From Terasakiella magnetica (GTDB lineage: Bacteria; Pseudomonadota; Alphaproteobacteria; Rhodospirillales; Magnetospirillaceae): a stretch of DNA of 64,000 nucleotides. How positions within the stretch are numbered: position 1 is the stretch's first letter; each line of letters starts with the position of its first letter. A program made the translations under genes and the position numbers. The notes below the pieces were generated by a model that did no database searches, had not been told where the DNA came from, and saw only the letters and a program-made list of their open reading frames with translations. The stretch covers positions 1 to 64,000 of the forward strand of contig CACVCF010000024.1 of the NCBI GenBank assembly GCA_902729415.1, read 5' to 3'. Positions 9,244 to 17,505 of this stretch are shown here, one piece after another.

Positions 9244-10758
9244 TCAGCCGTTACGGCCCGGCATAAGCCTTCGGTAGGAGAGGGCTTCCGCCACATGAAT
9301 ACGCGAAACGCCACCGCCGCCATCAAGGTCGGCCAGGGTGCGCGCCACCCGCAATACCCGATGCCAACCGCGTGCCGACAGCCGCATACGCTCGGCCACT
9401 TCGGTCAAAAGCTTCCGCCCGGCTTCATCCGGACCGGCCACCTGTTCCAGCATTTCGCCATCGGCTTCGGCATTGGTGCGGATGGCTGATCCCCGGTAGC
9501 GGTGGGCCTGAAGAGCGCGGGCGGCAAGGATGCGGGTGGCCACTTCGGCACTGCCTTCGGTGGCGGGCGGCAGGGAAAGATCGGCGGGTGTCACCGCCGG
9601 AACCTCCACATGCAGATCAATGCGGTCGAACAGCGGGCCGGAAATGCGGGACTGATAGTCCTGGCCGCATTTTGGGGCCTTGCCGCAGGCCAGGGCCGGG
9701 TCGCCGAGATGGCCGCAGCGGCAGGGATTCATCGCTGCCACCAGCTGAATACGGGCGGGATAGGCAACGTGGGCATTGGCGCGGGCAATCACGGCACGGC
9801 CAGATTCCAGGGGCTGGCGCAGAGCTTCGAGGGCGCCGCGCTGGAATTCCGGCAGCTCGTCGAGGAAGAGAACGCCGTTATGGGCCAGCGACACTTCCCC
9901 TGGACGGGCGCGCAGGCCGCCGCCCACCAGCGACGGCACGGAGGCGGAATGGTGGGGGTCGCGGAAGGGGCGCCGCCGCAGCAGCTTGCCCTCGGCCAAT
10001 TGCCCGGCGACGGAGTGGATCATGCTGACCTCCAGGGCCTCGGCGGGCTCCAAAGGCGGCAGCAGGCCGGGCAGCCGGGCAGCCAGCATGGACTTGCCCG
10101 AACCGGGAGGCCCCATCATCAGCAGATTGTGCGCCCCGGCAGCCGCCACCTCCAAGGCGCGCTTGGCGCTTTCCTGACCCTTGATGTCCCTGAGGTCGAG
10201 GCGGCAGCCGTCATCCTCGGCGATCTGGGGGCTGGGCGGCGACAACACCTGACTGCCCTTGAAATGATTGATCAGCGCCAGCAGCGAGGCGGGGGCCAGC
10301 ACCTCCACATCCCCGGCCCAGGCGGCTTCACCGCCTTGGGAGGCTGGGCAGATCAGACCCTTGTCGGCGGTCCGTGCCGCGATGGCGGCGGGCAGCACCC
10401 CCGCCACGGCGGCGATAGAGCCGTCCAGGCCCAGCTCGCCCAGGGCGACGTATCCGGTGATCTGGTCCGACGGCACCACCCCCATGCCCGCCAACAATCC
10501 CAAGGCGATAGGAAGGTCGAAATGGCTGCCTTCCTTGGTCAGATCGGCGGGTGCCAGATTGACGGTGATTCGTTTCGGCGGCAGTGCCAGACCGATGGAA
10601 TTAAAGGCGGCACGGACCCGCTCGCGGCTTTCCCCTACCGCTTTGTCGGGTAGGCCGACGATGGTAAAGGCGGGCAGCCCGGCGGCGATCTGGACCTGGA
10701 CGTCGATGGCAAGGCAGTCGATACCGGAAAAGGCGACGGTCGAAATACGTGATGTCAT
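9244..10758 (-). CDS. comM: ComM/YifB-type Mg-chelatase-like AAA+ ATPase
   Basis: ComM is an AAA+ helicase that promotes branch migration when transforming DNA is integrated. The start at 10758 follows a GGGGGAAG Shine-Dalgarno and gives MTSRISTVAFSGIDCLAIDV, the family start, with 504 residues; the longer open frame upstream is rejected. The N-terminal Lon-protease-like domain is followed by the Mg-chelatase ATPase domain with Walker A GPPGSGKS and Walker B LFLDELPEF, then a C-terminal domain containing MNPCRCGH. Alphaproteobacterial members are widely annotated, but a role in transformation here is inference. Confidence 0.92.
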   Translation of the reverse strand: MTSRISTVAFSGIDCLAIDVQVQIAAGLPAFTIVGLPDKAVGESRERVRAAFNSIGLALPPKRITVNLAPADLTKEGSHFDLPIALGLLAGMGVVPSDQITGYVALGELGLDGSIAAVAGVLPAAIAARTADKGLICPASQGGEAAWAGDVEVLAPASLLALINHFKGSQVLSPPSPQIAEDDGCRLDLRDIKGQESAKRALEVAAAGAHNLLMMGPPGSGKSMLAARLPGLLPPLEPAEALEVSMIHSVAGQLAEGKLLRRRPFRDPHHSASVPSLVGGGLRARPGEVSLAHNGVLFLDELPEFQRGALEALRQPLESGRAVIARANAHVAYPARIQLVAAMNPCRCGHLGDPALACGKAPKCGQDYQSRISGPLFDRIDLHVEVPAVTPADLSLPPATEGSAEVATRILAARALQAHRYRGSAIRTNAEADGEMLEQVAGPDEAGRKLLTEVAERMRLSARGWHRVLRVARTLADLDGGGGVSRIHVAEALSYRRLMPGRNG

Positions 10759-10992
10759 TGGGCTGCAACTTCCCCCATTGGATGCGCAGCGATCATAGGG
10801 GGTGCATACAATGGGCGCCAGGGGCTGGGCAATGCCAGCTTCAAATAGGAATAAAAGCAGATATTCCAATGGTGGTTTTGACGCTGTCTTGACGGCCAGT
10901 AAAGACGGGCGTCAGCTTAACTGCAAAAGCAGTATGAGGCACCCGAGCCCTTGTTCGGCCCTAACTGCACACGTAGGCATAATAAAGTAAAG

Positions 10993-11020
10993 TCAGAGGA
11001 TTTTAGTAACAACCCTCTGA
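10993..11020 (-). terminator. Hairpin downstream of gshB, possible terminator
   Basis: TCAGAGG (10993-10999) and CCTCTGA (11014-11020) form a 7-bp stem with a 14-base loop, 15 bases beyond the gshB stop on the minus strand. It is followed by a T-rich tract (CTTTACTTTATTAT) on that strand rather than a pure U-run, so it is a weak intrinsic terminator candidate. The rest of the 276-base gap between gshB and comM shows no gene or clear promoter. Confidence 0.4.
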
Positions 11021-11034
11021 TAACACGCCGTTTT

Positions 11035-11988
11035 TTACTTTGCAGTTGCAGCGCGCCGGGTTTCGATGGCATCCCAGATCAGGCCTTCGATACACACGCC
11101 ATCGAACCGATCGATCTGCTGGATACCGGTGGGGGAGGTGACGTTGATCTCGGTCAGATAATCGCCGATGACGTCGATGCCCACGAACACCAAGCCCTTG
11201 GCCTTCAGGCTGGGGCCGATGGCGGCGCAGATTTCGCGTTCGCGCGCGGTCAGCTCGCTTTTGACGGCGCTGCCGCCCACATGCAGGTTGGATCGGGCCT
11301 CTCCGGCCGCCGGAACCCGGTTGACCGCTCCCACGGCCTCACCATCGACCAGGATGATACGCTTGTCGCCTTGGCGGACTTCGGGGAGATAGCGTTGCAC
11401 CATCACCGGTTCGCGGTAGAGCTGGGTAAACATCTCCAGCAGCGAGTTCAGATTCTCGTCGCCGGGCATGATGTGGAATACCCCGGCGCCGCCGTTACCG
11501 AACAGCGGCTTGACGATGATGTCCTTGTATTCGCTGCGAAAATCAAGGATCTGCTCACGGTCCGAGGTGATCAGGGTCGGCGGCATCACACCTTGGAAAT
11601 GGGTCACCATCAGCTTTTCCGGGGCGTTGCGGACCTCGGTCGGATCGTTGACCACCAAGGTCTTGGGATGGATATGGTCCAACAGATGGGTGGCGGTGAT
11701 ATAGGCCATATCAAAGGGCGGGTCCTGGCGCATCAGCACCACGTCCATGGATGAAAGATCAATCACCGTGGGCTCGCCCAGGGTGAAGTGATCACCCCTG
11801 GCCCGGCGGACGCTCATGGGCCGTACCCGCGCCAGCACCCGGCCATCGCGCAGCGACATGTCGCGCGGCAGGTAATGCATCAGGCGATGGCCGCGCTTCT
11901 GGGCCTCCAGCGCCAAGGCGAAGGTGGAATCGGCATCGATGTCGATGCTCTCCATCGGGTCCATCTGGATGGCGACGGCAAGGCTCAT
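11035..11988 (-). CDS. gshB: Glutathione synthetase
   Basis: GshB joins gamma-glutamylcysteine and glycine with ATP to make glutathione in the cytoplasm. The 317-residue length is normal. The N-terminus ([20 protein letters not shown]) is family-typical. The ATP-grasp core shows the conserved [13 protein letters not shown] loop, and the C-terminal metal-binding segment reads [19 protein letters not shown]. The start lies about 20 bases after the SirB1-like gene's stop on the same strand, so it may be the last gene of the dolP-sirB1-gshB run. Confidence 0.96.
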   Translation of the reverse strand: MSLAVAIQMDPMESIDIDADSTFALALEAQKRGHRLMHYLPRDMSLRDGRVLARVRPMSVRRARGDHFTLGEPTVIDLSSMDVVLMRQDPPFDMAYITATHLLDHIHPKTLVVNDPTEVRNAPEKLMVTHFQGVMPPTLITSDREQILDFRSEYKDIIVKPLFGNGGAGVFHIMPGDENLNSLLEMFTQLYREPVMVQRYLPEVRQGDKRIILVDGEAVGAVNRVPAAGEARSNLHVGGSAVKSELTAREREICAAIGPSLKAKGLVFVGIDVIGDYLTEINVTSPTGIQQIDRFDGVCIEGLIWDAIETRRAATAK

Positions 11989-12007
11989 GGTGTGGTTCCC
12001 TCGGGGG

Positions 12008-12847
12008 TTAGTGAAGGTGGCCCTTTAATTCGGCCAAAAGCGCCAGGGTGCGGGCTTTGGCCTGGGCGTTGGGGGTCTGGGTGATGAAGTGTTCCAGTGC
12101 GGCGATGGCGGGGCGGGTATTGCCGAGGCGCAGATGCATCAGCCCGGCTTCCCGCCACAGCAGGGCCACGGTGGGGGCGAACAGCAGCATGGATTCCACC
12201 ACCGCCAGGGCCAGATCCACCCGCCCGGTGCGCAAATGGCGCAGCTTGATATCGGTTTGAAGCCGGATCAGGGCATCACGGTTATTCATGGCGGTGTAAT
12301 GCATGGGTTCCAGCTCGGCGCTGGTGCCCTGGCTCGCCTTCAGTAAAGCGCGCATCTGGGCGGGTTCCACCACTTGACCGCACGCACTGGGATCAACGAT
12401 CAGGCGTCGACCGTCGGCATCGGACAGCCGGACCAGAAAATGAATGGGAAAACTAAGGCCTTCGACCGTAAGTCCGGCCCGGCGCGCCACATCTAGGCAC
12501 AGCAGACCCAGAACATCGGGCACACCCCGCCGACGGTCGATCACCGTCATCAGATTGGCATTGCCGACATCGTCGTCATCGCGGTCATCGACGCGAAAGC
12601 GGTGGATTCGGCCGATGACCTCAAACAAGCTGCCTGCCAGTATTTCGCAAGCGCCGTCACCGCCACCCAGCGCGGCCTTTACTTCTGTGGCCAGGGCATC
12701 GAGATAATCCTGATAGGGGGCGGTCTCGGCACCCTGGCGATCCAAGGCGGCCAGCACCAAGGCGGCGTCACCCAGCCCGATGGCTTCATCTTGGGACTGG
12801 CTGAACTCCGCCAGTCTGGCGCGTAGTTTGGCGGTGGAACCGGCCAT
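12008..12847 (-). CDS. SirB1/transglutaminase-like protein
   Basis: This 279-residue protein belongs to the SirB1 family, which couples a transglutaminase-like fold to TPR-like helices. The recognised core is [30 protein letters not shown], seen here in pieces: [28 protein letters not shown] and VDPSACG. The His in FPIHFL and Asp in VDPSACG fit the catalytic positions, but the usual nucleophilic Cys is not obvious, so enzyme activity is doubtful. Residues from about 190 form TPR-like helical pairs. It begins inside the dolP stop codon (TGATG), so the two are coupled. Its biochemical role is unknown. Confidence 0.75.
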   Translation of the reverse strand: MAGSTAKLRARLAEFSQSQDEAIGLGDAALVLAALDRQGAETAPYQDYLDALATEVKAALGGGDGACEILAGSLFEVIGRIHRFRVDDRDDDDVGNANLMTVIDRRRGVPDVLGLLCLDVARRAGLTVEGLSFPIHFLVRLSDADGRRLIVDPSACGQVVEPAQMRALLKASQGTSAELEPMHYTAMNNRDALIRLQTDIKLRHLRTGRVDLALAVVESMLLFAPTVALLWREAGLMHLRLGNTRPAIAALEHFITQTPNAQAKARTLALLAELKGHLH

Positions 12848-13461
12848 CAGCCGCCCGACCCGACCCGGCGCATATCGGTCTTAAGCCGGACATGGCTGAT
12901 CACCCGCTTGACGCCGCTGATATCACGGGCGTGAGCAATCACCCGGCTCAGCTCGGTCTCGTTCTGGGCGATCCCCAGCAGGTAGATCACCGAATCGGTG
13001 ACATCGATGATGTAATTGATGTTTTTCACGTCGGAATCGGTCAGTAGCCGGGCTTTCAGCTTTTGCTGCATCCACATGTCGCTGGCTTGGTCGAGGCCGG
13101 GCTCGCCCGCCGCCCGCACCATGATCTCATTCAGCACTTCCTTGACGCCCGAGACCTGCCAGGACAGCCGCACCGCATCGCTGCGGGCCTGATCGGTGGT
13201 GACGACGCCGGTCAGCATGACCCGGCCTTCATGAATATTAAGCGTTGTCTGGCGATACATCTCTACATCACGATCAAACCACAACCGATTGATTTCAAAT
13301 CGGATTTTTGTATCGTCGATGGCGCCTTCGATGCCCCGTTCCTCGGCGGCGGCGACACCGGCGGTTGCTCCGGCTCCGATGATGGGAGCGACGCAACCCG
13401 ATAGGGAGGTGCTCGCGGCGGCCAACATCAGGACACTCAGCAAATTTCGGGTGGTGCTCAC
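12847..13461 (-). CDS. DolP/YraP-like BON-domain lipoprotein
   Basis: The start is GTG at 13461, nine bases after a strong AGGAGG; an ATG further upstream lacks such a signal. The 204-residue product has a lipoprotein signal with lipobox LSGC (Cys23). Two BON domains follow, each with a conserved central Gly: the first around NIHEGRVMLTGVV, the second around DSVIYLLGIAQNE. In gammaproteobacteria DolP is an outer-membrane lipoprotein that maintains envelope integrity and binds anionic phospholipid. The nearby yraN, rsmI and lpoA-like genes reproduce the E. coli rsmI-lpoA-yraN-dolP neighbourhood. Confidence 0.85.
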   Translation of the reverse strand: MSTTRNLLSVLMLAAASTSLSGCVAPIIGAGATAGVAAAEERGIEGAIDDTKIRFEINRLWFDRDVEMYRQTTLNIHEGRVMLTGVVTTDQARSDAVRLSWQVSGVKEVLNEIMVRAAGEPGLDQASDMWMQQKLKARLLTDSDVKNINYIIDVTDSVIYLLGIAQNETELSRVIAHARDISGVKRVISHVRLKTDMRRVGSGG

Positions 13462-13520
13462 GGAATCGGTCCTCCTTAGAAAAACAGGCGGTCTCAGCTT
13501 AAAGCGGCGGCCAGTCCCCC

Positions 13521-13913
13521 TCAAGCGTCCATGCGCCAGGCATCGGGGATGTGGTGCGGCAGATGCCCCGGCGCCAGCAAAATCAGATCAAAGCGCAGGT
13601 TGCAGCCTACCAGATCGGGGCGCTGGGCCAGGAAGGCGGCGGCACCGCGTTCAATACGGCGGCGTTGGGCCGACTTCAGGGCCTGGGCCGCTTCCGCCAG
13701 GGTTTTGCGGCTTTTGACTTCGACGAAGGCCACGAGATTGCCGCGTCGGACAACCAGATCAACCTCGCCCGCCCCCGAACCCGGCCGCAATTTCCGCCCC
13801 TGGACCAGGATGCGGTAGAATTTGAGCCGTAGCCACCAGGCCGCCATCCTTTCGGCGAGGCCGCCGCGCCGTTGCGCCGCCTTGCGGTCATGGGGGGGGG
13901 ATGAGGATTTCAT
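13521..13913 (-). CDS. yraN: YraN/UPF0102 endonuclease-like protein
   Basis: The YraN family has a restriction-endonuclease-like fold related to Holliday-junction resolvases; its role is not established. The 130-residue protein shows the signature GRKLRPGSGAGEVDLVVRRG followed by FVEVKSRKT, carrying the E-D-EVK catalytic pattern of the PD-(D/E)XK superfamily. It overlaps the rsmI stop by 4 bases, the usual arrangement, and dolP follows 59 bases downstream. Confidence 0.92.
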   Translation of the reverse strand: MKSSSPPHDRKAAQRRGGLAERMAAWWLRLKFYRILVQGRKLRPGSGAGEVDLVVRRGNLVAFVEVKSRKTLAEAAQALKSAQRRRIERGAAAFLAQRPDLVGCNLRFDLILLAPGHLPHHIPDAWRMDA

Positions 13914-14890
13914 TCCTCGTTACCCCCTCGGAACAGTCTCAGCGCCAAGGCATAAACCTCACGCCGTCCCAGGCCGGTTTCGGCGGCAACCAAAGCGGCG
14001 GCATCCTTGATGCTGGAGCCTTCGGCCACAGCGCCCTTCAGGCGGGCCTCCAGCTCTTCCGGGCCGATAGGAGCAGCATCGCCGGGGGGGGCGACCACGA
14101 TCACGACCTCGCCGCGCGGCGGTGCGGCGGCATAGCGGTTGGCCAGATCGAGTAGGGGGGCGCGCACCACTTCCTCGTGCATTTTGGTCAGCTCGCGGGC
14201 CACGGCGGCGTCGCGGTTACCCAGTACGGTGGCCATATCGCTGAGGGATTCCGCCACTCGGTGGGGAGACTCGTAGAAGATCAGGGTGGCAGGCGCGGTT
14301 TCCAGCTCTTTCAGCACGGTGCGGCGCCCGGCACCGCGGGTGGGCAGGAACCCAGCGAACAAGAAGCGGTCGGCGGGCAAACCCGATAATTGCAGCCCGG
14401 TCAGCGCTGCCGAAGCGCCCGGCACCGAGGTGACGGCGATATGATGTTCGATGCAGGCCTGTACCAGCCGCCATCCGGGGTCGGACACCATGGGGGTGCC
14501 GGCGTCGGAAACCAGGGCGATCACCTCACCTGCCGCCAGCCGCGCCATCAAAGCGGGCCGTGCCCGTTCGGCGTTGTGGTCATGATAGGGGCTCAACGGC
14601 GCCGACAGCCCCAGAAGCTGGAACAGCTTGCCGGTCATGCGGGTATCCTCGCAGGCCACCAGATCGGCCTGAGACAGCACGTCCAAGGCCCGCAAAGTGA
14701 TGTCGCGGAGATTGCCGATGGGGGTCGAGACCAGATAGAGACCGGGCGCCGGTTTACTTCCGCGTCCCCACGGTCTACCTTCGGGCACATCAGGGGCGAC
14801 GGGATTGTCCGTATCGTCCTGCCGCTCGTCCGGGGAGGGTTTCCTTGCGCCGTTCCGTGTGCCGGTGGCGCTCTGCCGCTGCCTTGCCAT
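13910..14890 (-). CDS. rsmI: 16S rRNA (cytidine-1402-2'-O)-methyltransferase RsmI
   Basis: RsmI adds the 2'-O-methyl group to C1402 in the ribosomal P site. The tetrapyrrole-methylase fold is clear: GLYLVSTPIGNLRDITLRAL, then CEDTRMTGKL, ALVSDAGTPMVSDPG and VTSVPGASAA. The start is uncertain. The ATG at 14890 gives 326 residues with a charged N-terminal extension and overlaps the divergent lpoA-like gene. A GTG at 14788 would give 292 residues, closer to the family length, and would remove the overlap. Neither has a strong Shine-Dalgarno. Confidence 0.9.
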   Translation of the reverse strand: MARQRQSATGTRNGARKPSPDERQDDTDNPVAPDVPEGRPWGRGSKPAPGLYLVSTPIGNLRDITLRALDVLSQADLVACEDTRMTGKLFQLLGLSAPLSPYHDHNAERARPALMARLAAGEVIALVSDAGTPMVSDPGWRLVQACIEHHIAVTSVPGASAALTGLQLSGLPADRFLFAGFLPTRGAGRRTVLKELETAPATLIFYESPHRVAESLSDMATVLGNRDAAVARELTKMHEEVVRAPLLDLANRYAAAPPRGEVVIVVAPPGDAAPIGPEELEARLKGAVAEGSSIKDAAALVAAETGLGRREVYALALRLFRGGNEE

Positions 14891-16245
14891 TGCTTGCCGC
14901 CGTTCTGCTGGTATCGGGCTGTCAACAAGGGCCAGAGTTACCACCTTGGCTCGGTGGAACCAAGCCTGCTGGGTCTGTGGCTTTGCCGCCGCCGGTCGCA
15001 GCCCCCTCCAAGGCCAAGACTGAAGCGGTGCAGCTTCCACCCCCAGCCCCGTCGCCGCCGCCTCTTCCCACCGAGATTCCGCAGCCCACTGATCCCGCTC
15101 TCACCCAATTGCCGAATGTTGCGGCGACGGTTCAATCCGGACCAGCGGTTGCTCCGACACCGCTCAAAAGCGGCCTGCCCAAAACCGAAGTACGGGCCGC
15201 CTTGCTGCTGCCGCTGACTGGCGCCCATGCCGTCACCGGCCAGGCTTTGGCCAATGCGGCGCAATTGGCGCTGTTCGAGATTGCCGACGCCAAGTTCAAC
15301 TTGATTCCGCTCGATACCAGGGGCACCGCCGAAGGCGCCGCCGCCGCCGCCGCTCAGGCATTGGCCCAGGGGGCTGATATCATCCTCGGGCCGGTGTTCA
15401 GTTTCGAGGCCAAGGCTGCCGCGACGGTGGTGCGCGAGCAGGCTATCCCGCTGCTGGCTTTTACCACTGACCGCGGTGTCGCGGGCAACGGCACCTATGC
15501 CCTGGGCTTTTTGCCGGGGCCGCAGGTGGCGCGGATTTTGGGCTATGCCCGCGAACGGGGCAAAACCCGTATCGGCCTGTTGCTGCGCAGCGACGATTAC
15601 GGCCGTGCCGTGGCCGATGCCGCCAAGGAGAGTGCCGCCGGTCTGGGGCTCGATCTGGTTGCCATCGATTACTATGACCCCGCCGCCACCGATTTCACCA
15701 CGGTTGTCAAACGCTTTGCCGCCCGTCGGGGTGTCAATCCGGCCAAGGGCGTGAGCGGTTCGGCCTATGACGCCATCTTGGTGCCCGACGACGGGGCGCG
15801 GCTGCGCAATATCTCGTCGCTGCTCTCTTATTTTCTGACCGAGGGCGGCGCCCAGCCACCGATTCTGCTGGGAACCCTGCTGTGGGACGACGCCAAGCTG
15901 GCGTCCGAGCCGTCGCTGGCGGGCGGCTGGTATCCCGCCCCGCCCGCCGCCGGTCATGGCGAATTCGAGCAACGGTATACCAAGGCTTTCGGTCCGTTGC
16001 CGCCACGGGCTGGCGGGCTGGCGGGTATTGCCTATGATTCCACCGCCCTGGCCGCGGCCCTGGCCAGGAATGGTGCCGGAGATTACGCCAGCGCCAGCCT
16101 GCAAAATCCCAACGGTTTCGCCGGGGTGGACGGTATCTTCCGGCTGCGGGCCTCAGGTATTGCCGAACGGGGCCTGACGATTAAGGAGATCACCCCCCAG
16201 GGCTCACGTGAAATCTCTCCCGCCCCGACGGCGTTTACCAATTAG
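14845..16245 (+). CDS. LpoA-like penicillin-binding-protein activator lipoprotein
   Basis: LpoA-type lipoproteins reach from the outer membrane to stimulate PBP1A. The start is TTG at 14845 after GGGGAGGG. The lipoprotein signal has lipobox VSGC (Cys26), followed by a Pro-rich linker to about residue 110, then a periplasmic-binding-protein fold beginning VRAALLLPLTGAHAVTGQAL. Unlike E. coli LpoA there is no N-terminal TPR domain, as is usual in alphaproteobacteria, so the function is inferred from family and neighbours. The stop codon overlaps that of convergent hemW. Confidence 0.82.
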   Translation: MRRSVCRWRSAAALPLLAAVLLVSGCQQGPELPPWLGGTKPAGSVALPPPVAAPSKAKTEAVQLPPPAPSPPPLPTEIPQPTDPALTQLPNVAATVQSGPAVAPTPLKSGLPKTEVRAALLLPLTGAHAVTGQALANAAQLALFEIADAKFNLIPLDTRGTAEGAAAAAAQALAQGADIILGPVFSFEAKAAATVVREQAIPLLAFTTDRGVAGNGTYALGFLPGPQVARILGYARERGKTRIGLLLRSDDYGRAVADAAKESAAGLGLDLVAIDYYDPAATDFTTVVKRFAARRGVNPAKGVSGSAYDAILVPDDGARLRNISSLLSYFLTEGGAQPPILLGTLLWDDAKLASEPSLAGGWYPAPPAAGHGEFEQRYTKAFGPLPPRAGGLAGIAYDSTALAAALARNGAGDYASASLQNPNGFAGVDGIFRLRASGIAERGLTIKEITPQGSREISPAPTAFTN

Positions 16246-17384
16246 CCCAGCAATTCGGCCAACACCGCGTTCAGCACCAATCGTCCGGAGGGTGTAACGG
16301 CAAGGCCGGTGGCGGTGGATGTGACAAAGCCGCCCTCGATCATGCGGCCGAGACCCTGGGGATCGAGCACCTGGGCAAGGTCGAGATCGGCACTGGTTCG
16401 AAACGCCTGCGCATCGAGTCCGGTGGTGAGGCGAAGCCCCATCATCACCAGCTCCTCGGCGCGGGACCGGGAATCCAACCTCTCCGAAACCTCTGTCCCG
16501 TGGCCGGTCTTCTCCACCTGATCCAGCCAAGATCCGGGCGAGCGGTGTTGGGCGGTGGCGGTCAGGCCCAGGCGGCCATGGGCGCCGGGGCCGATCCCCA
16601 CCCAGGAACCGCCTTGCCAATAGACCAGGTTATGGCGGCATTCGGCGCCGGGGCGGGCGTGGTTGGAGATTTCATAGGCGGGCAGCCCGGCGGCCTTGGT
16701 CATGTCCTGGGTCAGGTCGAACAGGGCGGCGGCCAGATCCTCGCCGGGAAGCTGGAACGCGCCCCGGGCGTAAGCGGGAGCAAAGGCGGTGCCGTCTTCA
16801 ATGGTCAGTTGGTAAAGCGATAGATGGTCACCCGCTAGGTCGAGGGCACGGGCCAGCTCGTCCCGCCATTGATCCAGGCTCTGACCCGGCCGGGCATAGA
16901 TCAGGTCGAAGGACAGGCGGGCAAAGGTGTTCCGCGCCGTTTCCAGGGCGGCCAAAGCCTCGGCGGCGGAATGCTGGCGTCCCAAAAAGCGCAAGGATTG
17001 GTCATCGAGCGCTTGAATTCCCAGTGACAGGCGGTTGACCCCCGCCTGGGCGAAGGCACGAAAACGCCCGGCCTCGACGCTGGTGGGATTGGCCTCCAGC
17101 GTAATTTCCAGATCGGGGGCGCAAGACCAGTGGCCGCGAACGGCCTCGATCAGGCGGGCGACGGTCTCGGGCGCCATCAGCGACGGTGTGCCGCCGCCGA
17201 AAAAGATACTGCCGGGCCGCGCATCCGGAACAAGGGCGGCGAAATACGCCATTTCGGCCAGCAAGGCCCGCCGCCAACGGTCTTGATCCATTTGGGTCGA
17301 GGCATGGCTGTTGAAGTCGCAATAAGGACATTTCGACAGACAGAAAGGCCAATGGATATAGATGCCGAAGCCGGGCTGGATCAT
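16242..17384 (-). CDS. hemW: Radical SAM heme chaperone HemW-like
   Basis: HemW is a radical-SAM protein related to HemN but acting as a heme chaperone. The 380-residue length is right. The cluster motif CLSKCPYC gives Cys15, Cys19 and Cys22 after IYIHWPFC. The SAM-binding FFGGGTPS follows, then the HemN C-terminal domain. The neighbourhood of lpoA-like, rsmI, yraN and gshB is the usual alphaproteobacterial one. HemN proper is normally longer with a different N-terminus, which supports HemW. Confidence 0.9.
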   Translation of the reverse strand: MIQPGFGIYIHWPFCLSKCPYCDFNSHASTQMDQDRWRRALLAEMAYFAALVPDARPGSIFFGGGTPSLMAPETVARLIEAVRGHWSCAPDLEITLEANPTSVEAGRFRAFAQAGVNRLSLGIQALDDQSLRFLGRQHSAAEALAALETARNTFARLSFDLIYARPGQSLDQWRDELARALDLAGDHLSLYQLTIEDGTAFAPAYARGAFQLPGEDLAAALFDLTQDMTKAAGLPAYEISNHARPGAECRHNLVYWQGGSWVGIGPGAHGRLGLTATAQHRSPGSWLDQVEKTGHGTEVSERLDSRSRAEELVMMGLRLTTGLDAQAFRTSADLDLAQVLDPQGLGRMIEGGFVTSTATGLAVTPSGRLVLNAVLAELLG

Positions 17385-17505
17385 GGGGGGGATATCATCA
17401 CGAAGGTGTGGGGACTTGAAACCACTTTTACGGTTCCATCTTGTCTTAAGAGGTAAACGAGCCCACCTTTTTCAAGGGAAGCCTCGTCAAGGGGGGATGG
17501 AGAGT

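Noticed and set aside
10802..10990. A 62-codon frame between comM and gshB
   Set aside because: No Shine-Dalgarno, no recognisable sequence, opposite orientation to both neighbours, and it overlaps the comM leader; treated as non-coding.
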